A stretch of 32,398 nt of DNA from an uncultured Coriobacteriaceae bacterium (GCA_900539345.1 UQBS01000032.1:1-32398); one strand, 5' to 3'. Shown: positions 1-8,437, counted from the stretch's first letter. Notes: a model not told the origin generated them from the sequence alone. Numbers and translations are program-made.

Positions 1-323
1 AGCGCAACAACGCCAACGCCGCTGCCGGCGAGGACCCCGACTTCGGCAAGGAGGCGTTCCGTCTGTCGCCCGTGGACACAGCCCCGTTCTTTGGTGTGCG
101 TAACGCAGGCCGCCTGCTCTGCACCATGGACGGCATCAAGATTGACGAGACGATGCATGCCCTCAACGCCGACGGCGACCCCATCGAGGGCCTGTACGTT
201 TGCGGCAACGACTCCGGTTGCTTCTTCGCTCACACCTATCCCGATCAGATCCCCGGCCTGGCCGCTGGCCGCTCGGCGACGTTTGCCCGCCGCGCCGGTC
301 GCATTGCCGCAACGGGCGAGTAA
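1..323 (+). CDS. FAD-dependent reductase, C-terminal fragment (cut by window edge)
   Basis: The reading frame is open from base 3 and ends at TAA 321-323, so only about the last 106 residues are visible. They match the C-terminal part of fumarate-reductase-type flavoproteins. A VDTAPFFGV segment (substrate/cap side) is followed by a GLYVCGNDSG strand that normally contacts FAD, then by HTYPDQIPGLAAGRS, the usual closing helix of the FAD domain. Family members reduce small unsaturated acceptors using FAD. The N-terminal dinucleotide fold and any Tat signal lie outside the window, so export cannot be judged. The other flavoproteins in this window make an exported respiratory-type reductase the likeliest role. 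The substrate is unknown. A strong terminator follows about 30 bases after the stop, so this is the last gene of its transcript. Confidence 0.85.
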   Translation, partial: RNNANAAAGEDPDFGKEAFRLSPVDTAPFFGVRNAGRLLCTMDGIKIDETMHALNADGDPIEGLYVCGNDSGCFFAHTYPDQIPGLAAGRSATFARRAGRIAATGE

Positions 324-355
324 GCCCTGCTAGATAGCGGATATTGGTTTGTTCG

Positions 356-394
356 ACAGCCGGTCCCAGCATGACGTTGGGGTCGGCTGTTTTT
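356..394 (+). terminator. Intrinsic terminator of the first flavoprotein gene
   Basis: Arms ACAGCCG and CGGCTGT, extended inward by two G-T pairs and CCCA/TGGG, enclose a loop of about 9 bases. TTTT follows at 391-394. It lies 33 bases after the flavoprotein stop and faces the convergent ATPase gene. Confidence 0.8.
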
Positions 395-428
395 GGTGCT
401 GGAATGCGCGGCCGCCGAGGACGGTTCC

Positions 429-1781
429 TTAATCCAGCAGCCATTTCCAGGCGGGCAGGATATGCACTATGCCAGAGGAAACGCTCACCGTCTCCTCTGT
501 ATCTATGGTAACCATGGTTGACTCAGTGATTCCATACTTGGCCATCCCATCCGCAAGAGCCGAGAGCTCCCGTGCGCGGGTCTTAGGGTCGTCGAGGTTC
601 ACGCTGACTTGAACGAGCTGGTAGACGTCATCGAGCAGGGTATCGCCTGTGACGAAGTCAATCTCGTGGGACTTGTTGTCGTGCTCAAACGTCAAACGTG
701 CAAGGGAGCCCGTTCGCACGGGGGGCGTTGTCCTGCGGAGCTTGTTGAATACGGCTGTCTCCAGGCGCTGGCCCGTTTCTTGGGCAGATGCCCGGGTGAA
801 GGCTGCGAACATGCCGGGGTCGATTGCGTACACCTTTGAGCTCGCGCGCGTGTTGTCGGCAAGCGAGCGGGATAGATCGGGCAGTGAAAACAGCAGGTAG
901 GCCTGCTCGTAATACGAAAGCAGGTTGCTCAGCGTCTCTCGCGAGGTGGAGACACCGCGGCTCTTGAACTCGTTGACCACCTTGTTTACCGAGAGTTCTC
1001 GGCCCGATGAGGCCAGGCAACGCGCGAGGAAGCTGGTTGCGACCTGCGGGGTGCGAAGGTTGAAGCGCTCGATGACGTCCATGGCGACGGTGCGGTAGGC
1101 ATACTCTTGCAGAAGCAGCATGCCGTCGGGCGCCGGCAGTGACAGGGGCGTGATGAACCCGCCGCGCAGGAGGTACGTGTTGAGGGCGTTTCTCAGGACT
1201 GCCTGGTCAGTTGAGGAGAACCCGTCTTCAGCGCGCATTGTTGCGCCAGTTGTATAGCGCACGTATTCCGAAAGCCCCATGGGGAAGAGTTCTCGGGACA
1301 ATGACCTGCCTCTAAACTCGGATTTCAGCTCATGGGAGAGCATTTTCGAGGAAGAACCCGTGACGTATACCGTGGCCTTGGTCGAATCGATCAGGCGGCG
1401 AAGGAAAAGTCCCCAATCGGGAACCTCCTGAATCTCGTCGAAGAAAAGGAAGCAGCCCTGCTCCTTTGCATCTGGGTGCATGGCGAAGAAGGTGTCGACC
1501 ACATCGCTGAGGAGCTCGGTCGTGTACGGCTTGAGGCGCTCGTCCTCGAAGTTGAAGTACAGGATGGACGCAGGCGCGTAACATGCATGCACGATGTCGT
1601 GCATCTCCTGGTAGAGGCGGTAGGTCTTGCCGCAGCGCCGCGTGCCCACAACGACCTGCGCGAGGTTGCCTCGCTCGGGTCGCTCGATGGGGGAGAGCGC
1701 GAGGTCGCGCGGGAATACCTCGGGGATTCCCTGCTGCTCGAAGTCGAGGATTTTCTCCTGCACCAACGTGTTGAACGGCAT
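429..1781 (-). CDS. AAA+ ATPase with DUF4143 domain
   Basis: A 450-residue ATP-binding protein of the AAA/DUF4143 group, common in bacteria and archaea and of unknown cellular role. The P-loop is GTRRCGKT (residues about 46-53), the Walker B strand is FLFFDEIQEV (about 113-122), and YVTGSSSKML fits a sensor segment. A winged-helix-like stretch follows. The C-terminal DUF4143 part contains EIDFV and LVQVSVNL, which resembles a PD-(D/E)xK nuclease fold without the usual lysine. The frame can be extended to a TTG at 1814, but that extension runs into the TTGCAAG site array. ATG 1781 is therefore chosen, with only a weak GGAAAA ribosome site. It is monocistronic and convergent with the gene before it. 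Defence, toxin or regulatory roles have been suggested for relatives; nothing here decides. Confidence 0.85.
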   Translation of the reverse strand: MPFNTLVQEKILDFEQQGIPEVFPRDLALSPIERPERGNLAQVVVGTRRCGKTYRLYQEMHDIVHACYAPASILYFNFEDERLKPYTTELLSDVVDTFFAMHPDAKEQGCFLFFDEIQEVPDWGLFLRRLIDSTKATVYVTGSSSKMLSHELKSEFRGRSLSRELFPMGLSEYVRYTTGATMRAEDGFSSTDQAVLRNALNTYLLRGGFITPLSLPAPDGMLLLQEYAYRTVAMDVIERFNLRTPQVATSFLARCLASSGRELSVNKVVNEFKSRGVSTSRETLSNLLSYYEQAYLLFSLPDLSRSLADNTRASSKVYAIDPGMFAAFTRASAQETGQRLETAVFNKLRRTTPPVRTGSLARLTFEHDNKSHEIDFVTGDTLLDDVYQLVQVSVNLDDPKTRARELSALADGMAKYGITESTMVTIDTEETVSVSSGIVHILPAWKWLLD

Positions 1782-1791
1782 CACATTTTCC

Positions 1792-1880
1792 AATCTTGCA
1801 AAGTAGCTTTGCAAGAAACTATAAATCTTGCAGTCCTACTTTGCAAGATTCGAGAAATCTTGCAAGACAGGTTTGCAAGA
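1792..1880. promoter_or_regulatory. Array of six alternating TTGCAAG half-sites
   Basis: AATCTTGCA occurs at 1792, 1824 and 1856. Its inverse TTTGCAAGA occurs at 1808, 1840 and 1872. Half-sites therefore alternate in orientation every 16 bp, and the full inverted pairs repeat every 32 bp, close to three helical turns. The array lies immediately upstream of the DUF4143 ATPase start. It looks like a cooperative operator or a binding platform. The binding protein is unknown; autoregulation by the ATPase is possible but unproven. Confidence 0.8.
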
Positions 1881-1898
1881 TTGGGGGTCGTGCAACAG

Positions 1899-1943
1899 AA
1901 AACCCCGCGCGCCTGCCGGTTGAACGACGGACGCGCGGGGTTT
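1899..1943 (-). terminator. Terminator of the OYE-like reductase gene
   Basis: Perfect 12-bp arms AAACCCCGCGCG (1900-1911) and CGCGCGGGGTTT (1932-1943) form a hairpin. Read on the minus strand it ends in TTTT. It lies 33 bases past the stop of the 1976-4255 gene. The hairpin and about 25 flanking bases are closely repeated at 9681-9747. Confidence 0.85.
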
Positions 1944-1975
1944 GTTGGGTGTCGTGCTTGTCTGGTCGGTGCTTG

Positions 1976-4255
1976 TTAGATTGCGCGGGCGGCCAGGTTG
2001 CCGGTGGCGATGGCCTCGGCGATGTTGTGGGGCTTGGCGGGGTCGACGAGGGCGTCGCCCACGGTGACGACCGTCATCTCGGAGCCCAGTGCGTCAGCGA
2101 GCGTGGTGTTTGCCGCAAGCTCGCAAGCCTCGATCACGGTGTCGCAGGCGATGGTGATGTCGCAGCCGGTGTCGCCGTTGATGGTGATCTCGCCCTCGCC
2201 CACGTTGGTCACGGTCGCGTTGGCCCACACGCGGGTGCCCTTGACGTAGAGCATCGGGAGCACGACCTCCTTGACATGGGCCGACTGGCCCTTGTCAAGC
2301 ACAGCGGAAGGCTGATCCATGACGATGGTGACGTGCTTGCCCTGGGCGATGAGGTAGAACGCGGCGTCCACGGCCGGGGCACCGTAGCCCACGATGGTGA
2401 CCTCGTTGCCAATCTCAGCAGTAAGGATATCCTCGATGGGCACCACGTTGGTCGAGCCGCTTGCGGCAAGGCCGGTGGGTACCACAACGCCGCCGGTTGC
2501 CTCAATCAGCACATCAGGGGCCTGAGAGCGCACAAAGTCAGCGTCGACCTCCTGGCCAGTGACAACGGTCACGCCGCAAACCTCCTGCTGGCGCTGCAGG
2601 TAGGAGTTGAGGTCGGCGATGTTCTCATGCTGGCCCTTGACCGCAGCGGCGAAGGGCAGCTTGCCGCCCAGGTAGCCCTGCTTCTCGTAGAGCGTGACGC
2701 TGTGCCCGCGCAGGGCCGCGATGCGTGCGGCCTCCATGCCGGCTGCGCCGCCGCCCACGACCATGACGTTCTTGGGGTCGCCGTCGAGCGCGGGCAGGGC
2801 GGGGCCATCGGGCATGGCGGGCGTGAAGGCGCGCATGCGCGTGGCGTTGACGCGGCAGTGCTCGTAGAAGTTGCCCTGCTCGTCGAAGTCGAAGTGGCAG
2901 TGCAGGCAGCGGTTGCACGGGCGAATCTCGTCAACCTTGCCTTCGCGCAGCTTGTTGATGTAGTCGGGGTCAGCGTAGAGCGGGCGGGTCATGTTGTAGA
3001 AGTCAACCTTGCCGTCCTGCAGGGCCTTCTCAAAGAAGTCCGGGGCATGAGCCGGGTCCATGTAGGTGACCGAGCCCACGGGGATGCTCACGGCCGCCTT
3101 GATCTTTGCGGCAACCTCGAGCATGAGGCCGCAGCCGGAGTGCGAACCGTCGAGCAGGCCCTCCCAGTGGCGGGCGAAGTCGAACTGCGTGGCGTAGCGG
3201 GTGTTGCCGTTGATGCCGTAGCCAGAGAAGTACAGGTCGCCGGCGAACTCGCAGGGGTGGTAGCCGTAAGGCCCGATGCGCACGTGCAGCGAGTCGGCGC
3301 CGGCCGCCTCGAACTGCTTGCACAGCTCGACGTTCTCCTCGACGGTCGTGAAGCCCTCGTCCTGGCCCAGGTTCACGTCGTTGGCCTCGATGCCGTTGAT
3401 GAGGATCTGCACGGGGAAGTCCTCGCCGCAGGCGCTCTTGATGCCCTGGATGATCTCGCACACGAAGCGGGCGCGGTTCTCAAAGCTCTGCGGGCCGTAC
3501 TCGTCCTCGCGGTGGTTGCGGTTGCGCGACAGGAACGCCTGGCCGATGTTGTTGCCGGCGGCGTTGAGCTCAACGGCGTCGAAGCCAGCGTCCTTGAGCA
3601 TAACGGCCACGTCGATGAAGTCCTGCTGCACCTGCTTGACCTCGTCGAGCGTGAGGTCGTCAGCCTCGGCGCAGGCGAACTCGGGCGCCGTGGTGGCGTC
3701 GAAACCGCTGAAGGAAGCGCCCATGAGGCTCAGCTGGTAGCCGCACATGCCGCCCGCCTCGTGAACGGCGGCTGCCACCTGGTCGAGGATGGCGTTGCTT
3801 GCGTCGCGCACCTTGTAGGAGGCCGGGTAGTGGGGCATGAGGCTTGCGTAGTCCTCGACCCACACGAAGTCGCAGCCGCCCTTGATGAACTCGACATACT
3901 CGTCGATGATGCGCTCGTCGGTGACTTCGGGCAGGTAGAGCGAGCCGGCGGCCGACTTCACCATACGGTGGCTGAGCTCGAGCTTGCCGAGGTGCCAGGG
4001 CGAGAAGAGCGTCGTCTTGGTGAAGTCCTCGATGGAGTTGGAGCGCCAGTCGCTCGTGTCGTCGGGGTTGAGCTGGGCGAGCGTCTGATAGACGGCGGTC
4101 TTGTCCTGGGCTGCGGCCTCTGCGGGTGCGGCGGCCTCTGCGGCGGGCGCGGCAGGCTCGGCCAGCGCTGCGCCGGTGACGCTGAGTGCGCCGGCGGCAG
4201 CCGCGGCGGTGCCGGCGGCCTTGAAGAAGCCCCTACGCGAGATGTCTTGCTTCAT
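1976..4255 (-). CDS. Tat-exported Old Yellow Enzyme/FAD/Fe-S reductase
   Basis: A 759-residue protein of the 2,4-dienoyl-CoA reductase/NADH:flavin oxidoreductase family. The order is a Tat signal (SRRGFFKAAG, residues about 6-15, then an Ala-rich core), an FMN-binding TIM barrel (about 85-430), a [4Fe-4S] motif CNRCLHC with a further Cys (about 447, 450, 453, 467), and an FAD/NAD(P) domain starting at MVVGGGAAG (about 495). Family members reduce enone-type C=C bonds. An exported version is probably respiratory and fed from the membrane. The usual OYE HxAHGY segment reads LNAAGNN here, so the pocket differs from classic members. ATG 4255 is chosen because GGGAGAGGATGG lies upstream and the Tat signal starts there; the frame extends 46 codons further without support. 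It lies downstream of the membrane LuxR gene on the same strand. Confidence 0.9.
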   Translation of the reverse strand: MKQDISRRGFFKAAGTAAAAAGALSVTGAALAEPAAPAAEAAAPAEAAAQDKTAVYQTLAQLNPDDTSDWRSNSIEDFTKTTLFSPWHLGKLELSHRMVKSAAGSLYLPEVTDERIIDEYVEFIKGGCDFVWVEDYASLMPHYPASYKVRDASNAILDQVAAAVHEAGGMCGYQLSLMGASFSGFDATTAPEFACAEADDLTLDEVKQVQQDFIDVAVMLKDAGFDAVELNAAGNNIGQAFLSRNRNHREDEYGPQSFENRARFVCEIIQGIKSACGEDFPVQILINGIEANDVNLGQDEGFTTVEENVELCKQFEAAGADSLHVRIGPYGYHPCEFAGDLYFSGYGINGNTRYATQFDFARHWEGLLDGSHSGCGLMLEVAAKIKAAVSIPVGSVTYMDPAHAPDFFEKALQDGKVDFYNMTRPLYADPDYINKLREGKVDEIRPCNRCLHCHFDFDEQGNFYEHCRVNATRMRAFTPAMPDGPALPALDGDPKNVMVVGGGAAGMEAARIAALRGHSVTLYEKQGYLGGKLPFAAAVKGQHENIADLNSYLQRQQEVCGVTVVTGQEVDADFVRSQAPDVLIEATGGVVVPTGLAASGSTNVVPIEDILTAEIGNEVTIVGYGAPAVDAAFYLIAQGKHVTIVMDQPSAVLDKGQSAHVKEVVLPMLYVKGTRVWANATVTNVGEGEITINGDTGCDITIACDTVIEACELAANTTLADALGSEMTVVTVGDALVDPAKPHNIAEAIATGNLAARAI

Positions 4256-4389
4256 GTGTATCCCATCCTCTCCCTTGGTGGATGCGAGCCGGGCATGCTC
4301 GGTATCGGTCGTGCATGCCCGGCTGGCGAAAGGCCTTCCCTGGGCCCTTCCCATGGCGTCCATAGTGGTGCGGATGGGGGCAAAACGCT

Positions 4390-4406
4390 TCACTGAAATT
4401 CAGTGA
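4390..4406. promoter_or_regulatory. 17-bp palindrome upstream of the OYE-like gene
   Basis: TCACTGAA and TTCAGTGA are perfect 8-bp arms around a single A. They lie in the 177-bp gap between the LuxR gene stop and the OYE-like gene start, 135 bases before the latter. The low G+C content and the absence of a U-run fit an operator better than a terminator. Confidence 0.5.
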
Positions 4407-4432
4407 GGTTGTTAAAAAGGCTGGTAGATTGC

Positions 4433-6097
4433 CTATGTATTGGATGATTGGCTGGAGAAGCCCTCGACGTAGGCAACGAGTTCCTGGCGGGAGTGAACGC
4501 CGAGCTGCTCGTAGATGTGGCGCACGTGCGTCTGCACCGTGTTGCGCGAGAGGACCAGTTCTTCGGCGATGGCGGGCACGTTTCGGCCGCGCATGATGAG
4601 CACGAGCACTTCTCGCTCGCGCTGCGAAAGGTTGTGCGCGTCGCTCACGAGCTCGGCAGGCGATCTGTCGGGGCCTTGTTGGACTGCCGGGGTTTCAGCG
4701 GTGACGGGATTTTGCGCATCGGGTGCGGTGACGCCTTCCGGGGCGACCCGCCGCTTGCGCCGCGCGATGGCGTTATAGAGGGCGAAGGCGGCACAGGTGA
4801 GCAGATACACGAGCAAGAAGGTCGCGACGAGCATCTTGGATTCGCCGGCGATGTCGGCGTTCAGCAGGTTTGCCGAGAGCATGTCGGCCAGCACGCGGGC
4901 AAGCATCACGATGCCGGCCACGGTGCCATACGTGGCTTCGATGGCCAGGTGCCGTTCTTGCGCGGTTGTGACTCCGGCTTCCATGACGAGGTAAATCACG
5001 AGGAAGAAGCCGGCAGAACCCAGGGCCAGGGCCACGAGGTGTGCGCCTGGCCCCAGGGCGGAAGCGGCCAGGACGGCGGCGAAGAGCAGCGCGGTGAAGC
5101 CCAGTAGCACCGCGAGGACCGAGGGGGTGCGCTTGCAAACGAGCCATACCAAAGCGAGCAGCGCGGCTGTTGCGAGGTTCATTGTCGCGCTCATGATGAA
5201 GCGCGCGGGCAGCTCGAGGACGTCGACCATGAGCACGGTGTTTACGAGCGGCGCCACAAAGGTCAGCACGACGGCGGCCGCCAGCACGGCGGCAAGGTCG
5301 CTTAAGGCTCCGCGCAGGTCGGGGGAGGGTTGGGCGGTGGTTAGGGACGTGGGCGTGGGCGCCTCGGGGGCTTCCTGGACGGGAGTCTCTCCGTTTGGGA
5401 TGGCTGCGACCGTTGTGGGGCATGCCTGAGGATTGAGAGCCGCCGCGGCCGCGGCGCTCGCGTGATGGTCCTTGCGCTTGCGGGCGAAGGGGCCGGGTGC
5501 TTGCGAAGCGGCGAGCGAGAGAGCAGCCTGCGCGGCGAACAGCGCGACAACGAGTCCTCGCAGGACGGGCTCGGGAGCGAGGCCGCTGGGAAGGTTGAGG
5601 ACGGCCGAAAGAGCCGCCGCCGAGACGAGGGCGATATGCACTTGACGTGTGGGCAGGTCTTTGAGGCGCTCAAGCCAGAAGACGAACGCAATTGCCAGAC
5701 AGATACCCGAAAGACATGAGGCGACGAGGAGCACAAGAGTAAACCAGGCATCTGCCTGCGTGTTTTCGAGGGCAAACGATGCGCACCAGGTGAGTGCGCA
5801 CGCTATGAGGAGAGCTGCGAATGGCACGGGCGCGCATGCTGTCGCGCGCTTCCAAGATGATGCGCGCGGCAAGGCGGCGATTGCCCCGCGTATTCCCATG
5901 CCGATAAGGGCGAGTGCATTGGCGACGGAGGCTAGGGCACCTGCCTGCACAAACACCTCGGAGCGAGCGAAAGAGAACATCGTGCCGGGCGACCACACGG
6001 CAAGCCCGTACAGTACGATTGCCACGGCGAGCCCTACCGCGCAGAACAGCGAGACCGGGCAGATAGCGGCCGAGTGCGCTTCGTTATTCGTTTGCAA
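4433..6097 (-). CDS. LuxR-type regulator with multi-spanning membrane domain
   Basis: About 554 residues. The N-terminal part has roughly ten to twelve hydrophobic segments broken by an Ala/Pro-rich cytoplasmic-looking linker in the middle. The C-terminal 65 residues are a LuxR/FixJ helix-turn-helix (LSQREREVLVLI, then AEELVLSRNTVQTHVRHIY). This architecture is typical of Coriobacteriia and often sits beside a flavin reductase, where it is thought to sense the substrate in or at the membrane. The frame runs up to 6250. The segment before the first membrane helix looks non-native, and a TTG at 6097 has GGGAGGGG six bases upstream, so that start is preferred. It is divergent from the 6484 flavoprotein and upstream of the OYE-like gene. 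Either or both may be its target. Confidence 0.85.
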   Translation of the reverse strand: MQTNNEAHSAAICPVSLFCAVGLAVAIVLYGLAVWSPGTMFSFARSEVFVQAGALASVANALALIGMGIRGAIAALPRASSWKRATACAPVPFAALLIACALTWCASFALENTQADAWFTLVLLVASCLSGICLAIAFVFWLERLKDLPTRQVHIALVSAAALSAVLNLPSGLAPEPVLRGLVVALFAAQAALSLAASQAPGPFARKRKDHHASAAAAAALNPQACPTTVAAIPNGETPVQEAPEAPTPTSLTTAQPSPDLRGALSDLAAVLAAAVVLTFVAPLVNTVLMVDVLELPARFIMSATMNLATAALLALVWLVCKRTPSVLAVLLGFTALLFAAVLAASALGPGAHLVALALGSAGFFLVIYLVMEAGVTTAQERHLAIEATYGTVAGIVMLARVLADMLSANLLNADIAGESKMLVATFLLVYLLTCAAFALYNAIARRKRRVAPEGVTAPDAQNPVTAETPAVQQGPDRSPAELVSDAHNLSQREREVLVLIMRGRNVPAIAEELVLSRNTVQTHVRHIYEQLGVHSRQELVAYVEGFSSQSSNT

Positions 6098-6483
6098 CGA
6101 CGGCCCCTCCCTCGTACTCTGCGTCCCTCCGACGTCCAAGTGGTCGATATTCGGCCCCTCGGTATCTAGCCGCCTATTGTAGCGCGGGTGCCACCTACGC
6201 AAAGCCCCCGGTTTTCGCAGCGCTCGAGAGTGGGCTTGCATGAATCGCAAAGCTAGCCCTCCATTTCAAGCGAAAACCCGCAGATAAGCGAGCGCGTTCT
6301 CGCACGGCGCAGCGCCCCCACCCCCGCAACGCCGCGTTGCACCCTGGGCCGATACTGCTGCTTTTCCATGGCGGGCTCCGAGTGCTTCAATGGCGACGTC
6401 AAGCCAGGGCGCGGACGGGGATGCTCGCGCACGTGGGGCTGATGGTGCGCCGTGCGCGCACGTGACCAGAAAAGGGGATTTTC
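6098..6483. promoter_or_regulatory. Divergent control region between LuxR and flavoprotein genes
   Basis: This 386-bp gap has no credible gene. GGTTTTCGC (6210-6218) and GCGAAAACC (6270-6278) are perfect inverted arms 51 bp apart. The nonamer GCGCACGTG is directly repeated at 6427 and 6456, close before the flavoprotein ribosome site. These are plausible regulator sites. No clear -35/-10 pair was identified. Confidence 0.45.
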
Positions 6484-8331
6484 ATGGCACAGGTTTCTCA
6501 TCTTGACCGTAGGTCGTTTCTTCAGGGGGCAGGCGCTGCGGCCGGTGTTCTCGCTGCAGGCGCTATGACGTCGGCCGCTCTGGCCGGCGAGGCTCAGGTC
6601 GGCAACGCTGCCGCTGCGCAGGCGGCCGCTGCTGCTAACCAGCAGATTGAGGACAACTCTGCCTGGATGGACCAGCTCACGTCGTGGCGCATCAAGCCCG
6701 AGGAGCCTACGGAGTTCGCCAACACCTACGAGGCGGATGTCGTGGTCGTGGGCGCCGGTCTTGCCGGCATCAACGCTTCGCGTGCCGCTGCCGAGGCAGG
6801 CGCAAGCGTCATCACGCTTGAGGATGGCCAGACGTTTGAGGTCCACGGCTTTGGCGTCGCCTCGCTCAATCCTAAGATGGCCGAGGACCAGGGCCTGCAC
6901 AACGATCCTGTCGAGTATTTCCGCGAGTTCACGCGTCAGCATGGTATGCGCGTCAACGACGACCTTATTCGCACGTGGTGCGACGAGAGCGGCCCCGCGT
7001 TTGACTGGTGGGAAGAGATTCTGCCGCCGGCTTGCGACTATGACCCCAACTCGGAGGAGTACAAGACCTCCTACCGCTCGGTGCTTTACTGGCCCAGCGA
7101 GCCTGCCGAGAACTTTGAGGGTGAGCAATTCAAGCATTTCTCCGGCGGTATCGACTTCTGCTATGAGAGCTTCCGTTATGCCGGTCAGTGCATTGTGGAC
7201 AAGTGCCTCGAGCTCGGTGTGGACTTTCATTATGAGACCACCGCGTACATGCTGACGCAGGACGCCGATGGGCAGGTCACGGGTGTTATCGCTCAGGATA
7301 AGGACGGCAACTACGAAAAGTATGTTGCCAAGAAGGGCGTTATCCTGTGCGCCGGCACGTACAGCCTCGCTCAGGACATGGTCAACGAGTTCCATGCCGA
7401 CCAGGTGCTTCACGAGAATCGCAAGAGCGGCGACTTCATGTACATGAGTCTCATGCCTGGCACGGGTGCCGGCCAGCGCATGGCCATCTGGGCGGGTGCG
7501 GAGATGGAGCCGTGGCAGCAGCGCACGAGCATCTCCATGTCCGACTTCCATGCTACGCCCGGCCTGTCCATCAACCAGCTGGGCAAGCGCTGGCACAATG
7601 AGGATACCGAGATTTGGACGCGTGCAATCGAGCTTGAGAACCAGCCTGGGCGTTTTGCCTGGGAGGTCTTTGACAGTAACTGGATGGACCTGTTGCCGTA
7701 CACGAGTCACGGCCACCTCGCGCTTGATCCGCTGAACGTTACGTTCTGGACCGTCCCTCCCGCAGGGTATTTCACTCGTCCTGACGGCACTCCTTCCGAT
7801 GGCAAGATGCGCAAGGAAGAGATGATGGACGAAGACCTGCGTGCCGCTGTGGACGACCCCGAGGGCGTGAAGTTTGGCGGTTATGTCGAGTACCCCACCG
7901 GTGCCACCTACGCCGCAAGCACCCTTGAGGGCCTTGCTCAGATGATGTTCCCCGAAGACGAGGAGGCCCAGCAGAACTTCCTTGCCGAGGTGCAGGAGTA
8001 CAACGCGATGTGCGACGCTGGCGCTGACACGCGTTACGGTAAGCGTGCCCAGCTCATGCGCAAGATCGACACGGCCCCCTTCTATTGCTCGGGCACGGGT
8101 CCTCGTGGCAACAGCTGGGTCGGCGAGGAAGGTGTCAGCGTCGATGGCAAGACGCTCGCGGTGCTGCGCGAGGGCACGGGCAAGCCGATCGGTCATCTCT
8201 GGGCAGCTGGTGCTTGCGTGGGTGGCCGCGCGGCGAACCAGTACGTCACGCCCATGAGCGGCATGAACCACGGCTTCTGCCTCACGCTGGGCAAGCTTGC
8301 CGGCGAGCATGCAGCGGAGGGTGTCGAGTAG
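6484..8331 (+). CDS. Tat-exported FAD-dependent reductase (fumarate-reductase-like)
   Basis: 615 residues. The Tat signal is DRRSFLQGAG (about 8-17) with an Ala-rich core ending near LAGEA. The FAD dinucleotide fold begins EADVVVVGAGLAG (about 83-95). A central substrate/cap domain follows, and the C-terminal FAD segment is GHLWAAGACVGGRAANQYVT with closing helix FCLTLGKLAGEHAA. Relatives accept electrons outside the membrane and reduce fumarate, urocanate, cinnamates, steroids or similar compounds; the substrate cannot be read from sequence. No N-terminal FMN-binding domain or heme-binding CxxCH motif is present, so the electron donor must be a separate protein. The ATG has AAAGGGGA seven bases upstream. 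It is divergent from a membrane LuxR regulator and followed by a LysR regulator on the same strand. Confidence 0.9.
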   Translation: MAQVSHLDRRSFLQGAGAAAGVLAAGAMTSAALAGEAQVGNAAAAQAAAAANQQIEDNSAWMDQLTSWRIKPEEPTEFANTYEADVVVVGAGLAGINASRAAAEAGASVITLEDGQTFEVHGFGVASLNPKMAEDQGLHNDPVEYFREFTRQHGMRVNDDLIRTWCDESGPAFDWWEEILPPACDYDPNSEEYKTSYRSVLYWPSEPAENFEGEQFKHFSGGIDFCYESFRYAGQCIVDKCLELGVDFHYETTAYMLTQDADGQVTGVIAQDKDGNYEKYVAKKGVILCAGTYSLAQDMVNEFHADQVLHENRKSGDFMYMSLMPGTGAGQRMAIWAGAEMEPWQQRTSISMSDFHATPGLSINQLGKRWHNEDTEIWTRAIELENQPGRFAWEVFDSNWMDLLPYTSHGHLALDPLNVTFWTVPPAGYFTRPDGTPSDGKMRKEEMMDEDLRAAVDDPEGVKFGGYVEYPTGATYAASTLEGLAQMMFPEDEEAQQNFLAEVQEYNAMCDAGADTRYGKRAQLMRKIDTAPFYCSGTGPRGNSWVGEEGVSVDGKTLAVLREGTGKPIGHLWAAGACVGGRAANQYVTPMSGMNHGFCLTLGKLAGEHAAEGVE

Positions 8332-8408
8332 GCGGCCCCGGCGTCTCGCAGAACCAAGACCCCTGTTTCCTGTTGGTGCATAATGTGAGAAGATAGCCAC
8401 GTCGAATG

Positions 8409-8437
8409 AGGTCCGTCCCCCAATGGGGGACGGACCT
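8409..8437 (+). terminator. 13-bp-stem hairpin after the flavoprotein gene
   Basis: AGGTCCGTCCCCC and GGGGGACGGACCT are perfect arms around AAT. Only TTTG follows on the plus strand, so it is a weak classical terminator. It may instead be a small dispersed palindrome. It lies 78 bases past the flavoprotein stop and 55 before the LysR start. Confidence 0.5.

Noticed and set aside
1796..4396. Long plus-strand frame opposite the OYE-like gene
   Set aside because: It is an antisense shadow: Val/His/Gly-rich, no family features, no ribosome site, and it covers a clearly coding minus-strand gene and the TTGCAAG array.
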